From NCBI RefSeq assembly GCF_013002715.1, contig NZ_JABENB010000001.1, forward strand, positions 992,001-1,056,000: a stretch of DNA of 64,000 nucleotides, written 5' to 3'. Below the pieces are notes generated by a model, which did not search any database, was not told the origin of the DNA, and saw nothing but the letters and a program-made list of their open reading frames with translations. This DNA comes from Flexivirga aerilata (GTDB taxonomy: Bacteria > Actinomycetota > Actinomycetes > Actinomycetales > Dermatophilaceae). This document shows, in pieces, positions 1 to 10,567 of the stretch. How positions within the stretch are numbered: the first letter of the stretch is position 1; each line of letters begins with the position of its first letter. A program made the position numbers and the translations under genes.

Positions 1-5
1 TTGCC

Positions 6-1811
6 GTGTCTCAGGGATTGCTGCCGCCGGCAGTGGCAGAGCAGTATCCGCACTCATATGCCGCTGTTGACGTTGAGACGACGGGACTCGACCCCGCCCG
101 TGATCGCATCCTTCAAATTGCGGTTTCGCAGATGCGTTCTGACGGTGTGCTGGAGAGGTCTTGGAGCAGCCTGGTGGACCCCGGGTGCGATCCCGGTCCG
201 ACCCATATTCATGGCATCACCAAAGAGCGGCTTCGTGGCGCGCCTCGCTACGACGACATCGTCGACCGGGTGCATTCGCTGATCAACGGCCGCATCTTCG
301 TGGCGCACAACGCTCGCTTCGACTGGGCCTTCCTCGCCCACGAAGCTGATCGGGTGCGGAGCAGACTCCCGGTCCAGAAGACGTTGTGCACCTGGCGCAT
401 GTCCGGGATGTTTGATCTGCCCGTGCCAGACCTCAAGCTGGCCACCATTTGTCGCTATTGGGGCGTACCGCAGGCGCGTCCCCACGATGCGGAAGACGAC
501 GTTCGTGTTCTCGTGGAAGTGACTCGGCATTCGCTGGCGTACTCCTCGTTCCTCAAGCTCGCCCTGCCCGTTTCCCGGCCGCGCCCGATCGGTGGATACC
601 CGCCGGCGGCGCCGCGCGTCGTCTGCCCGTGGCCGTACCCGGGTCGCCACATGCCCGGCCAGCCTTTAAAGCAGGGAATGACGGTCGTCTTTACCGGCGT
701 CACTGCCATGGATCGTGCTGACCTCATCCAGGAAGCGACCGACGCCGGCCTCGCTGTCATGAACAACGTGAGTTCTCGCACCAGCCTGCTGGTGGCGAAC
801 CTTGAGGAGACGACCCTCAAGGCACGGCGCGCCCGTGAGCACGGAACCAGTGTCTTGACCGAGCCCGAGTATCGCAGTCTGCTGGCAACCATCGAGGCTG
901 GTGACTCGGTCCCGCCTGCCGTACCCCGCGTCCAGGAGAAGAAGCGGCCCACAGTGATGCCACGGGTGGTCGATGGTCCGCTACGTGGTCATCGCGTAAT
1001 CGTGCTGGGCAGCGAACACGACCACGCAGTTGCCGTGCGCGCGCGGATCGTTGAGTTCGGTGGTGAATGCGCCGTAAACCTCACCGCATCGGTCACGTCG
1101 GCCGTTGCGCTGGAGGGGTTCGAGACTGACAGTCGGTGGAGTCGAGTGCGAGCGAGTGGCTTGGAGTTGCTTGACCCTGAATCGCTGCGTCCGATGACCG
1201 TGACCCATGCGCAAGCGGAGGTCGCACATCCGCTGACGACCGGGATACCCATGGTCCGCGCGGACCCGGTGGTGCTGCCCCGCGGCGGGGTCCATGATCT
1301 CCGGTCCACTGACTTGGTGCTGGCCGTTCGGTGGCAAGCGGACGCAATTCAGGGCGTAGTCGATGTCGTCGCACTCGTGACAGGTGAGGACGGCCAGGTC
1401 GGGTCGGACGCCGACTTCTGCTTCTACAACCAGCCGAGCCATCCAAGTCGGATCGTTGAGCTCGATGCAGACGCCGTGGGGGAAGCGGTCATTGCAATCG
1501 ACGCCTCGCAGCTCGCGCCACTGCACCGCATCACCGTGGCAGCAGCAATCGACGGAACCGGTACCTTTGGGGAGCTGGGTGCGATCGAGATGGAGCTACG
1601 CACCCGCGACGGCGAACCGCTCGCCCGGAGCATTCTCGATGCGGCCGAGAAGGAGACGACCATGCTGCTGACTCGGATCTACTGGCGTTCCGGGCAGCTC
1701 CGTGCCCGCGCGATCGGGCAGGGCTACCAGCAATCCCTGGAGTGGCTGGCGGTCCAGTATGGCGTCGACATTGAGGATTCGGTCACCGGCCCGAACGCCG
1801 CGCCGAGGTAG
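6..1811 (+). CDS. DEDDh 3'-5' exonuclease fused to BRCT and TerD-like domains
   Basis: The N-terminal ~180 residues form a DnaQ-like DEDDh exonuclease: D22 and E24 in DVETTG, the HNARFD motif near residue 100, and HDAEDDV near 160 supplying the late His and Asp. A BRCT domain follows (about 225-300, VVFTGV start). A second, weaker BRCT-like segment starts at GHRVIVLG (about 325-400). The last ~170 residues match the TerD fold, with DADFCFYNQPSHP, an FGELG strand, and a C-terminal RSGQLRARAIGQGYQQSL motif. The exonuclease-BRCT part suggests DNA repair. TerD domains bind calcium and belong to tellurite and stress-response systems. The GTG at position 6 is close to the window edge, so a start further upstream cannot be excluded. 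The fold calls are firm; the biological role is inferred. Confidence 0.85.
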   Translation: MSQGLLPPAVAEQYPHSYAAVDVETTGLDPARDRILQIAVSQMRSDGVLERSWSSLVDPGCDPGPTHIHGITKERLRGAPRYDDIVDRVHSLINGRIFVAHNARFDWAFLAHEADRVRSRLPVQKTLCTWRMSGMFDLPVPDLKLATICRYWGVPQARPHDAEDDVRVLVEVTRHSLAYSSFLKLALPVSRPRPIGGYPPAAPRVVCPWPYPGRHMPGQPLKQGMTVVFTGVTAMDRADLIQEATDAGLAVMNNVSSRTSLLVANLEETTLKARRAREHGTSVLTEPEYRSLLATIEAGDSVPPAVPRVQEKKRPTVMPRVVDGPLRGHRVIVLGSEHDHAVAVRARIVEFGGECAVNLTASVTSAVALEGFETDSRWSRVRASGLELLDPESLRPMTVTHAQAEVAHPLTTGIPMVRADPVVLPRGGVHDLRSTDLVLAVRWQADAIQGVVDVVALVTGEDGQVGSDADFCFYNQPSHPSRIVELDADAVGEAVIAIDASQLAPLHRITVAAAIDGTGTFGELGAIEMELRTRDGEPLARSILDAAEKETTMLLTRIYWRSGQLRARAIGQGYQQSLEWLAVQYGVDIEDSVTGPNAAPR

Positions 1812-1864
1812 CAGTGGTTGTCGCTATGAGCCGCCGATAACGGCAGCGACTGCTACCTCGGCGC
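1800..1864. terminator. Bidirectional stem-loop between convergent genes
   Basis: A perfect 16-bp inverted repeat has arms at 1800-1815 (GCGCCGAGGTAGCAGT) and 1849-1864. The loop contains a smaller GTCGCT/AGCGAC pairing. The left arm overlaps the TAG stop of the exonuclease gene, and the right arm lies just past the end of the converging dhaM. No T-run follows, as is common for high-GC terminators. Confidence 0.7.
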
Positions 1865-1886
1865 AAGTGGGTGCCCGCTGCCCGGC

Positions 1887-2309
1887 TCAGTCGGCCGCGA
1901 GCTGCGACTGCTTCGGCTGCAGCGCCCCCGATGCGTCGGCGGCGACGCGTTCGCGGGGGGTGCCGATGGAGGCGTTGATCATCGCGACCACCAGCCCCTC
2001 GACCAGCGGTGCGGGCGAGACGATCGTGCGGTCCCGCACGTCGGCGGGCACCAGGTCGAGCGCGAGCTGAGTGGACAGGATCGCGCTGCCGAGGTCGAGG
2101 AGTACGACGACACCGGCGCCGTCCGAAGCTCCGTCGGCAGCCTGGATCGCGGCCGCGATCTCGGCCGCGTCGGTGCCGAACGACATGTCCGGCGCACCCG
2201 CCGCGACCCGCACCGGCACCGAGCCGGCGGGCACCATCTCGGCGGCGAGTGCCACCGCGGCGTCGGCCAGGGCGCGGCTGTGCGAGACCACGACGATGCC
2301 GACAGTCAT
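1887..2309 (-). CDS. dhaM: DhaM, PTS phosphocarrier subunit of dihydroxyacetone kinase
   Basis: A 140-residue EIIA-Man-type domain. It starts MTVGIVVVSHSRALA, where the His is the expected phosphorylation site, and contains the family segment VVLLDLGSAILSTQLAL. DhaM passes phosphate from HPr to the ADP bound in DhaL, so the kinase uses phosphoenolpyruvate rather than ATP. It is the last gene of dhaK-dhaL-dhaM, 46 bp after dhaL. I chose the ATG at 2309 because it places the His at residue 10 as in the family. A GTG at 2318 would add three residues. No EI or HPr gene is in this window. Confidence 0.9.
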   Translation of the reverse strand: MTVGIVVVSHSRALADAAVALAAEMVPAGSVPVRVAAGAPDMSFGTDAAEIAAAIQAADGASDGAGVVVLLDLGSAILSTQLALDLVPADVRDRTIVSPAPLVEGLVVAMINASIGTPRERVAADASGALQPKQSQLAAD

Positions 2310-2355
2310 GCGGGGCACCCGCGAAGTATCGAACGGCGGCGAGAACGTCGGGTGA

Positions 2356-2991
2356 TCATGCGAATACCTTTGCAGCCGTTTCGAAGAGGAGCGTCATCGA
2401 GGTCGCGCCGGGGTCCTGGTGGCCGACGCTGCGCTCGCCGAGGTAGCTCGCGCGCCCCTTCTTGGCCTCCATCGGCGTCGTCCCGTCCCTGCCCTGCGCC
2501 GCAGCCTGCGCGGCCGCCGTCAACGCCGACACCATCGGCCCGCCGTCGGCGGCGACCTCGTCATAGGCACGCACCGCCGGCAACATCGCGTCGACCATCG
2601 TCTTGTCGCCCGGCTGCGCCTTGCCGCGCTGCACCAGCCCGTCGAGGCCGGCCTGCAGGCACTCTCCAAAAAGCTGTATGGCGAGAGTCCCGGCCGTGCC
2701 GGCCACCGTCCCCATCCGCAGGAACAACGTCCCGTAGAGCGGACCGCTCGCACCACCGACGTTCGAAACGAGCGACATACCAACGGTTTTGAAGAACGCG
2801 CCGCAATCTGCGGGTGGCGCCTGCGACACCGCCGCGACGGCCGCCGCGAGACCACGGCGCATGTTGCTGCCGTGGTCGGCGTCCCCGATCGCCGAGTCGA
2901 GCGCGGTCAGCTCCTCACCCGCCTGGTCGACGGCATCGCGGAAGCCGGTGAGCCACTCCGTCAGCAGCGGCACATCCCACGCGTCGGGCAT
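2356..2991 (-). CDS. dhaL: DhaL, ADP-binding subunit of dihydroxyacetone kinase
   Basis: A 211-residue DhaL (Dak2) domain. The nucleotide/Mg-binding segment is DSAIGDADHGSNMRRG, and NVGGASGPLYGTLF and the late DPGATSM motif are also typical. With DhaK it transfers phosphate to dihydroxyacetone, giving dihydroxyacetone phosphate for glycolysis. The ATG at 2991 overlaps the dhaK TGA by one base (TGATG). I prefer this to the longer in-frame start at 3036, which would add 15 residues inside dhaK. Confidence 0.92.
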   Translation of the reverse strand: MPDAWDVPLLTEWLTGFRDAVDQAGEELTALDSAIGDADHGSNMRRGLAAAVAAVSQAPPADCGAFFKTVGMSLVSNVGGASGPLYGTLFLRMGTVAGTAGTLAIQLFGECLQAGLDGLVQRGKAQPGDKTMVDAMLPAVRAYDEVAADGGPMVSALTAAAQAAAQGRDGTTPMEAKKGRASYLGERSVGHQDPGATSMTLLFETAAKVFA

Positions 2992-3986
2992 CACCGACCC
3001 CACCGCAGGCCGGGGGTGTTGACCGGCGCGTCCCACCAGCGCAGCAACTCGTCGTCGGCGGACAGCAGGGTCAGCGAGCAGCCGGACATGTCGAGTGACG
3101 TCATGTAGGACCCAACGAGCGTCCGCGCGACGGTGATTCCTTGATCGGCAAGGATTTTCGCGACCTCGCCATACATCAGGTAGAGCTCGATCTCGGGCGT
3201 CGCGCCCATGCCGTTGAGGAACGCGATGGTGTCGCCCTGGGTGAAGTCGGCGTCGTCGAGGATCGGCTCGACGAGCATCTGCGCGATCTCGTGCGCGGGG
3301 GCGAGGGGTTCGCGGCGGCGGCCCGGCTCGCCGTGGATGCCGATGCCGACCTCCATCTGGTCCTCGGGCAGGTCGAACGTCGGTTGGCCCGCGGCCGGCA
3401 CGGTGCCTGACGTCAGCGCGACGCCCATGCTGCGTCCGCCCTCGGCGACCCGCCGCGCGAGCGCGGTGAGCGACTCGAGGTCGGCGCCCGACTCGGCGGC
3501 GGCCCCGACGATCTTCTCCAGCAGCACGGTCACGCCGACCCCGCGCCGGCCGGCGGTGTAGGTGCTGTCCTGCACCGCGACGTCGTCGGCGGTCACCACG
3601 GTCGCGACCTCGATGCCGTCGGCGGCCGCGAGCTCGGCGGCCATCTCGAAGTTCATCACGTCGCCGGTGTAGTTCTTCACGATGTGCAGCACGCCGGCGC
3701 CGCGGTCGACCTCCTTGGTCGCGGCCAGGATCTGGTCGGGCACCGGGGAGGTGAAAACCTCACCGGCACAAGCGGCGTCGAGCATGCCGGTGCCGACGAA
3801 GCCGCCGTGCATGGGCTCGTGGCCGCTCCCGCCGCCGGAGACCAGCGCCACCCGGCCGTCCGGTTTGGGCCGCGCCCGGTAGACGACGCGCTGGTCGAGA
3901 TCGACGCGCAACGAGGGGTGGGCTGCCGCCATACCGGCCAATGCCTCGGTGACGACGGCTGACGGATCGTTGATGAACTTCTTCAT
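2991..3986 (-). CDS. dhaK: DhaK, dihydroxyacetone-binding subunit of dihydroxyacetone kinase
   Basis: A 331-residue Dak1 domain of normal length for the PTS-type DhaK. It shows GGGSGHEPMHGGFVG near residue 52, GEVFTSPVPDQI, VKNYTGD, and the covalent substrate-binding His in GIGIHGEPG near residue 215. It is the first gene of the dhaKLM operon. Its 74-bp upstream gap is shared with the divergent DUF4190 gene, so the operon promoter must lie there. No DhaR or DhaQ regulator is adjacent. Confidence 0.93.
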   Translation of the reverse strand: MKKFINDPSAVVTEALAGMAAAHPSLRVDLDQRVVYRARPKPDGRVALVSGGGSGHEPMHGGFVGTGMLDAACAGEVFTSPVPDQILAATKEVDRGAGVLHIVKNYTGDVMNFEMAAELAAADGIEVATVVTADDVAVQDSTYTAGRRGVGVTVLLEKIVGAAAESGADLESLTALARRVAEGGRSMGVALTSGTVPAAGQPTFDLPEDQMEVGIGIHGEPGRRREPLAPAHEIAQMLVEPILDDADFTQGDTIAFLNGMGATPEIELYLMYGEVAKILADQGITVARTLVGSYMTSLDMSGCSLTLLSADDELLRWWDAPVNTPGLRWGR

Positions 3987-4060
3987 CGGGCTCCTCGGGT
4001 CGCCACCGGCGCACGGAATGTGACCTACCCGACACTAGCGCGCTGCCTAGGATGTTTCGC

Positions 4061-4723
4061 ATGTCCGATCCGTATGGCGAGCGCCCCGACCGCCCGCAGT
4101 CCTCCGGCCCCCACTACGGGCAGCCGCCGAACGAGCCGCCGGTGCACGAGCAGGAGACCCGTGCTCAGCAGATCCCGCAGCAGCCGCAGCAGACCGGGCA
4201 GGGCTACGGCCCGGGCTACGGACAGTACGGCTCGGGCGTCTACGGGCAGAGCGGCGAGAGCAGTCAACCCAGCCAGGGCGACCAGCCCAGCCAGGGCGGC
4301 CCCGACCTGACCAAGCGGCCACCGGCGACCTACGGTCAGCAGCCGAACCCCTACGCCGAGCAGTACGGCGGGGGCCAGTACACCACCGGCCAGTACGGCG
4401 CCGGCTACGGCGGCCAGTACCCCGCCCAGCCCGGCTACGGCGCCCCCTACCAGGGCGGCAGCCCCTACGTCGCCTACCAGGAGAAGCCGAGCAACGGGCT
4501 GGCGATCGCGTCGCTGGTGACCAGCCTCTGCGGGATCTTCCTGTGCTTCATCGGGTCGCTCGTCGGCATCGGTCTCGGCATCGCGGCGCTGAGCCAGGCC
4601 AAGAAGACCGGCGCTGGCCGCGGCATGGCGATCGCCGGCATCGTGATCGGTGCCGTCGAGATCGTGCTGGGCATCGGCTTCTTCATCGTGCTGTTCGCGA
4701 CCGGCAGCAGCAGTTCGAGCTGA
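4061..4723 (+). CDS. DUF4190 membrane protein with Pro/Gly/Gln/Tyr-rich N-terminus
   Basis: About 140 low-complexity residues rich in Q, G, Y and P (repeats such as GYG, QYG, SQPSQG) precede two hydrophobic helices at about 148-175 and 190-215. These are separated by the conserved SQAKKTGAGRGMAIAGI loop that defines DUF4190. The protein is probably anchored by the hairpin with a disordered cytoplasmic tail. Its function is unknown. The ATG at 4061 (MSDPYGERPD) is preferred over the ATG three codons upstream. The stop lies 3 bp from the end of the converging flavoprotein gene. Confidence 0.75.
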   Translation: MSDPYGERPDRPQSSGPHYGQPPNEPPVHEQETRAQQIPQQPQQTGQGYGPGYGQYGSGVYGQSGESSQPSQGDQPSQGGPDLTKRPPATYGQQPNPYAEQYGGGQYTTGQYGAGYGGQYPAQPGYGAPYQGGSPYVAYQEKPSNGLAIASLVTSLCGIFLCFIGSLVGIGLGIAALSQAKKTGAGRGMAIAGIVIGAVEIVLGIGFFIVLFATGSSSSS

Positions 4724-4726
4724 ACC

Positions 4727-5884
4727 TCACCAGCGGTTCATCGCGGCGAGGCCGGCGGCGACCGACCGGTGCCGCACCACCCGCGCGAGGGTGGTGTCGC
4801 CGCGGGTGATGCGGGTGAAGACGCGCCACCCGACGCGGGTGCGCAGCATCGTGTGGAAGGCGCGCGGGTGGCGCTCGAAGGCCCGCAGCGTCCGCTCTCC
4901 GGCGGCCATCTCGATGCCGAGCTCACCCCCGATCCCCTGCTCGTATGACGCAAGCGCCCGCCCGGCGCCGGCCTCTCCGGACCCCATGGACGCGGCCGCC
5001 GCGCCGGCGAGCGTGCCGGAGCGCACGGCATAGGAGATGCCCTCGCGGGTCCACGGCTCGAGCAGGCCCGCGGCGTCCCCGGCGACCAGCACCCGCCCGC
5101 GCCCAAGAGGTGAGTCGGCCGCTCGGCAGCGCGTGAGGTGCCCGCTGCTGCGAACCTCCGGCAGATGCGAAAGGCCTTGCTGCGCGGTGAAATCGAGCAG
5201 ATATTGCCGGGTCGCGGCCGGCTCGCCCTTGGCCTGGATCACGCCGACGGTCAGCACGTCACGCTTGGGGAAGACCCAGGCGTAGGAGCCCGGCGTCGGT
5301 CCCCAGTCGATGTGGATGCGCCCGGCGAAGGCGCGCGCGGAGCGCTCGTCGGGGGCGAGTTCGACCTCCAGGCCGAGGTCGGTCTGGCGCAACCGCACCC
5401 CGACATACCGGCCGATCCGGCTGGCCGACCCGTCCGCGCCGACGACCGCGCGGGCGGTCAGCTCGCCGTCCGCGGTGCTGACGGTCACCAGCTGCCCGTC
5501 GTCGGCGATGCCGGTGACGGTCACCCCGGTGCGGACCTCCGCGCCCGCCTCCCGCGCGGCGTCGAGCAGCGCGGCGTCGAAGTCGGCCCGGTTGACCAGG
5601 CTGAGGATCCGCTCGCCGGCGTCGCGCTCGAAGGCGGCGGTCCCGCGCAGGCTGAACGACGCCCGGTGGATCTCCTGCTGCACCGGCACGTCGAGAGCCG
5701 CCGGCAGGGAGCGCAGGGTGGGGCCGATCAGGCCGCCGCCGCAGGTCTTGTAGCGCGGGAAGTGCGCCCGGTCGACCAGCAGGGTGCGGGCGCCGGCCAC
5801 CGCGGCGGCGCGGGCCGCGCTGCTGCCCGCGGGTCCGGCGCCGACGACCACCACGTCATACGCCTGATCTCGATGCCCCTGCAC
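4727..5884 (-). CDS. Geranylgeranyl-reductase-family FAD oxidoreductase
   Basis: A 385-residue flavoprotein with the N-terminal dinucleotide-binding motif VVVVGAGPAGSSAA, then FPRYKTCGGGL, where the Cys-containing segment is typical of geranylgeranyl reductases. The second FAD motif is VLVAGDAAGLLEPWTREGI. Relatives saturate prenyl chains, including menaquinone side chains (MenJ) and archaeal lipids. The exact substrate cannot be read from sequence. It lies 22 bp downstream of the acyl-CoA ligase on the same strand and is probably cotranscribed with it. The start is a GTG at 5884 without a clear ribosome binding site. Confidence 0.8.
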   Translation of the reverse strand: MQGHRDQAYDVVVVGAGPAGSSAARAAAVAGARTLLVDRAHFPRYKTCGGGLIGPTLRSLPAALDVPVQQEIHRASFSLRGTAAFERDAGERILSLVNRADFDAALLDAAREAGAEVRTGVTVTGIADDGQLVTVSTADGELTARAVVGADGSASRIGRYVGVRLRQTDLGLEVELAPDERSARAFAGRIHIDWGPTPGSYAWVFPKRDVLTVGVIQAKGEPAATRQYLLDFTAQQGLSHLPEVRSSGHLTRCRAADSPLGRGRVLVAGDAAGLLEPWTREGISYAVRSGTLAGAAAASMGSGEAGAGRALASYEQGIGGELGIEMAAGERTLRAFERHPRAFHTMLRTRVGWRVFTRITRGDTTLARVVRHRSVAAGLAAMNRW

Positions 5885-5906
5885 GGTGCTGGATGCTAAC
5901 GGCGCC

Positions 5907-7544
<1,638 letters not shown>

Positions 7545-7633
7545 GGGTGATCACTTCGCTTTCGTCGGGTCCGCGATAGGTGGCACCATCCAACCCCGAC
7601 CGGGCCCGATCAGCCAGGCTTGATCTGGCGAGG

Positions 7634-7654
7634 AAGTTAACCGGCGAGTAACTT
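7634..7654. promoter_or_regulatory. Inverted repeat in the ligase/monooxygenase divergent region
   Basis: Arms AAGTTA (7634-7639) and TAACTT (7649-7654) are separated by 9 bp. The site lies 41 bp upstream of the monooxygenase start in the shared promoter region, so it is a candidate operator. No regulator gene is next to it. Confidence 0.35.
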
Positions 7655-7694
7655 AGAGCCGTTGTCCCGCGGGCGAGACCCACCGAGGAGAGTC

Positions 7695-9218
7695 ATGCCG
7701 CAGCTGAAAGACCACTACGACGTCATCGTCGTCGGCGCCGGCCTGTCCGGCATCGACGGTGCCTACCGGCTGCAGACGATGTGCCCGGACAAGGACTACG
7801 TGATCCTCGAGGCCCGGGACTCGCTCGGCGGCACCTGGGACCTCTTCCGCTATCCGGGCATCCGCAGCGACTCCGACATGTTCACCCTCGGGCTGCCATT
7901 CGAGCCGTGGACCGGGGAGAAGTCGATCGCCGACGGCGCCGACATCCTGCAGTACCTCAAGGACACCGCCGCCAAGTACGGCATCGACAAGCGGATCGTC
8001 TACCGCACCAGGGTGACCGGCGCCGACTGGTCCAGCGCCGACGCGCAGTGGACGCTGCAGCTCGACACCCCGGACGGCGCGCGCGAGGTGACCGCAGACA
8101 GCGTCTACCTGTGCGCGGGCTACTACAACTACGCCGCCGGCTACCAGCCCGACTTCCCCGGCCGCGCGGACTTCACCGGCGAGTTCATCCATCCGCAGTT
8201 CTGGCCGGAGGGCCTCGACGCCGCCGGCAAGAAGGTCGTGGTCATCGGCTCCGGCGCGACTGCGATGACGATCGTCCCCGCGCTCGCCAAGCAGGGCGCG
8301 CAGGTGACGATGCTGCAGCGCTCGCCCACCTACGTGCTGTCGTTGCCGGCGCGCGACCCGATCGCCACGGTGCTGCGCCGCACGCTGCCCGCCCAGCGGG
8401 CGTACGACGCCATACGCATGAAGAACGCCGTGACGGCGGTGGGCTTCTACGAGTTCTGTCGCCGGGCGCCGGGTGCCGCCACGAAGGTCATCCTCGGAGG
8501 GGTCGCCCGCCAGCTGCGCGGCACCGACGTGGGTATGGCGGCGTTCACGCCCCGCTACCGGCCGTGGGACGAGCGCTTGTGCATCGTGCCGGACAGCGAC
8601 TTCTTCAAGGCGATCCGGCGGCACAACGTCGACGTGGTCACCGACAGCATCGACACGGTGCTGCCCCGCGGGATCCGCACGGCGTCCGGCACCGAGATCG
8701 AGGCCGACATCATCGTCAGCGCCACCGGACTCAACATGCAGATGGCCGGTGGCGCGACCCTGCGGGTCGACGGCAAGGAGGTCGACCTCGGCGACCGCTA
8801 CATCTACCGCGGCATGATGATCGAGGGCATCCCCAACGCCGCCGTCTGCATCGGCTACACCAACGCGTCCTGGACCCTGCGGGCCGACCTCACCGCGAAG
8901 TACTTCTGCCGGTTCCTCAACCACCTCGACGCATCGGGTTACGCCTACGGCTACCCCACGGCCGACCAGGCGATGCCGACCCGGCCGGCGCTCGACCTCG
9001 CCTCCGGTTACGTGCAGCGGTCGATCGCACTGCTGCCCAAGCAGGGCGACCGCAAGCCGTGGTTCCTCAAGCAGAACTATTTCTACGATCGGCGCGACTC
9101 CAAGCGGGCCGACGTCACGCAGGACATGACGTTCGTCCGCCCCGGCGAGGTCCGGCTGCCCGAGGACGACCTGCACGACGCGGCCGCCGCGCGACCCGAG
9201 CCGGTCGAGGTCGCTTGA
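7695..9218 (+). CDS. Flavin-containing Baeyer-Villiger monooxygenase, EthA-like
   Basis: A 507-residue class B flavoprotein monooxygenase. It has an FAD motif (VVGAGLSGIDGA), a GGTWDLFRYPGIRSDSD segment, and the Baeyer-Villiger fingerprint FTGEFIHPQFWP, matching FxGxxxHxxxWP, near residue 160. A NADPH motif VVIGSGATAMT follows. The family oxidises ketones to esters with NADPH and O2; mycobacterial EthA and MymA are the closest type. The ATG at 7695 follows a GAGGAG ribosome binding site at 7685-7690. It ends 4 bp before the glycosyltransferase gene, so it probably leads that operon. Confidence 0.88.
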   Translation: MPQLKDHYDVIVVGAGLSGIDGAYRLQTMCPDKDYVILEARDSLGGTWDLFRYPGIRSDSDMFTLGLPFEPWTGEKSIADGADILQYLKDTAAKYGIDKRIVYRTRVTGADWSSADAQWTLQLDTPDGAREVTADSVYLCAGYYNYAAGYQPDFPGRADFTGEFIHPQFWPEGLDAAGKKVVVIGSGATAMTIVPALAKQGAQVTMLQRSPTYVLSLPARDPIATVLRRTLPAQRAYDAIRMKNAVTAVGFYEFCRRAPGAATKVILGGVARQLRGTDVGMAAFTPRYRPWDERLCIVPDSDFFKAIRRHNVDVVTDSIDTVLPRGIRTASGTEIEADIIVSATGLNMQMAGGATLRVDGKEVDLGDRYIYRGMMIEGIPNAAVCIGYTNASWTLRADLTAKYFCRFLNHLDASGYAYGYPTADQAMPTRPALDLASGYVQRSIALLPKQGDRKPWFLKQNYFYDRRDSKRADVTQDMTFVRPGEVRLPEDDLHDAAAARPEPVEVA

Positions 9219-9222
9219 CGCG

Positions 9223-10452
9223 ATGAGGGTCGCTCTTGCGTCATACCGCAGTAAGCCGCACTCGGGCGGGCAGGGCATATACGTGCGCAACCTGTCCCGG
9301 GAGCTGGTCGCGCTCGGTCATCAGGTCGAGGTGTTCAGCGGACAGCCCTACCCGGAGCTCGATCCCGGGGTGCGGCTGACACCCGTCCCGAGCCTCGACC
9401 TCTACCGGGAGGACGATCCTTTCCGGCGACCGGGTCTGCGCGAATTTCGTTCTGCCGTCGACGTTTACGAGTTCGCCGCGATGTGCACGGCCGGATTTCC
9501 CGAGCCGCGCACCTTCGGCATGCGCCTGTCGCGGTTGCTGCGCGACCGCATCGGTGACTTCGACGTGCTGCACGACAACCAGACCCTCGCGCCCGGCATC
9601 CTCGAGCTCGAGCGACGTGGCCTGCCGCTGCTGACCACCATCCACCACCCGATCAGCCGCGACCGCCGCCTCGAACTTGAGGCGGCCCGTGGGTGGGGCC
9701 GGATCACTAAGCGCCGCTGGTACGGCTTCGTGCAGATGCAACGGCGCGTCGCGCAGCGCAGCAAGCACATCCTGACCGTCTCCCAGGTGTCCGCGCAGGA
9801 CATCGCCGCCGACTTCGGGGTGCCGCGCGAGCGGATGCGGGTCGTCCCGGTCGGTGTCGACACCGCCCGCTTCCGTCCGCCGGAGACGCCGCGGGTGCCC
9901 GGCCGGATCGTCACGATCGCCAGCGCCGACGTGCCGCTGAAGGGCCTCCCCGTGCTGATCGACGCCCTCGCCGGGCTGCCGCCCGAGGCGTGGGGTGAGC
10001 TGATCGTGGTCGGCTCGGCGAGCGAGGCGACCAGCAAACGGCTCGCACAGGCCGGCCTGCTCGACCGGGTCACCTTCCGGTCCGGGCTCACCGACGAGGA
10101 GCTCGCCGCGCTTATCGGTTCGGCCCAGGTGCACGCGATTCCGTCGCTCTACGAAGGGTTTTCGATCCCCGCGATCGAGGCCATGGCCTGCGCCACCCCG
10201 GTCGTCGCCTCCGAGGTCGGTGCCCTGCCGGACCTGCTCGCCGGCGGCGTCGGCCGACTCGTGCCGGCCGGCGACGCACCAGCACTGGGCCGCGCGCTGG
10301 CGCAGGTGCTGGCCGACCCGCGCGAGGCCGACCGCATGGGAGCGGCAGGCCGGGAGCGCGCGGCATCGACATACAGTTGGGCGGCGGTGGCGCGCGCGAC
10401 GGCCGACGTCTACGCCGACGTGATCGCAGACTCGAAGGAGCACACGCAATGA
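9223..10452 (+). CDS. Glycosyltransferase family 4
   Basis: A 409-residue GT-B retaining glycosyltransferase. The N-terminal acceptor domain begins MRVALASYRSKPHSGGQGIYV. The C-terminal donor domain carries the EGFSIPAIEAMACATP motif, the conserved E-x7-E nucleotide-sugar signature, near residue 305. The acceptor is unknown. Linkage to two methyltransferases and a terpenoid-toroid-like protein suggests glycosylation of a lipid or secondary metabolite. Its TGA overlaps the ATG of a 40-codon repeat ORF (ATGA). Confidence 0.85.
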   Translation: MRVALASYRSKPHSGGQGIYVRNLSRELVALGHQVEVFSGQPYPELDPGVRLTPVPSLDLYREDDPFRRPGLREFRSAVDVYEFAAMCTAGFPEPRTFGMRLSRLLRDRIGDFDVLHDNQTLAPGILELERRGLPLLTTIHHPISRDRRLELEAARGWGRITKRRWYGFVQMQRRVAQRSKHILTVSQVSAQDIAADFGVPRERMRVVPVGVDTARFRPPETPRVPGRIVTIASADVPLKGLPVLIDALAGLPPEAWGELIVVGSASEATSKRLAQAGLLDRVTFRSGLTDEELAALIGSAQVHAIPSLYEGFSIPAIEAMACATPVVASEVGALPDLLAGGVGRLVPAGDAPALGRALAQVLADPREADRMGAAGRERAASTYSWAAVARATADVYADVIADSKEHTQ

Positions 10453-10567
10453 CCATCCCACACAGTTCTCCGCTCCTTCGTCGCTCCGATACTTTGCGAG
10501 GACCCCGGATGACCACCCCACAAAGTTCTCCGCTCCTTCGTCGCTCCGATACTTTGCGAGGACCCCG
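10449..10567. repeat. Two tandem 60-bp direct repeats between operon genes
   Basis: Copy 1 is 10449-10508 and copy 2 is 10509-10567. They differ at only two bases before the last position. The unit length is exactly 20 codons and each unit begins ATGACC. Removing both units would restore a direct ATGA overlap between the glycosyltransferase and the methyltransferase. This suggests insertion or amplification of a 60-bp element precisely at a start codon. Confidence 0.9.

Noticed and set aside
8402..8409. Deamination of a methylated GTACGNCG as the origin of GTATGNCG
   Set aside because: GTACGNCG is still present at several places (8402, about 4371, 49527, 56990), so simple conversion does not explain the pattern; it stays only a hypothesis.
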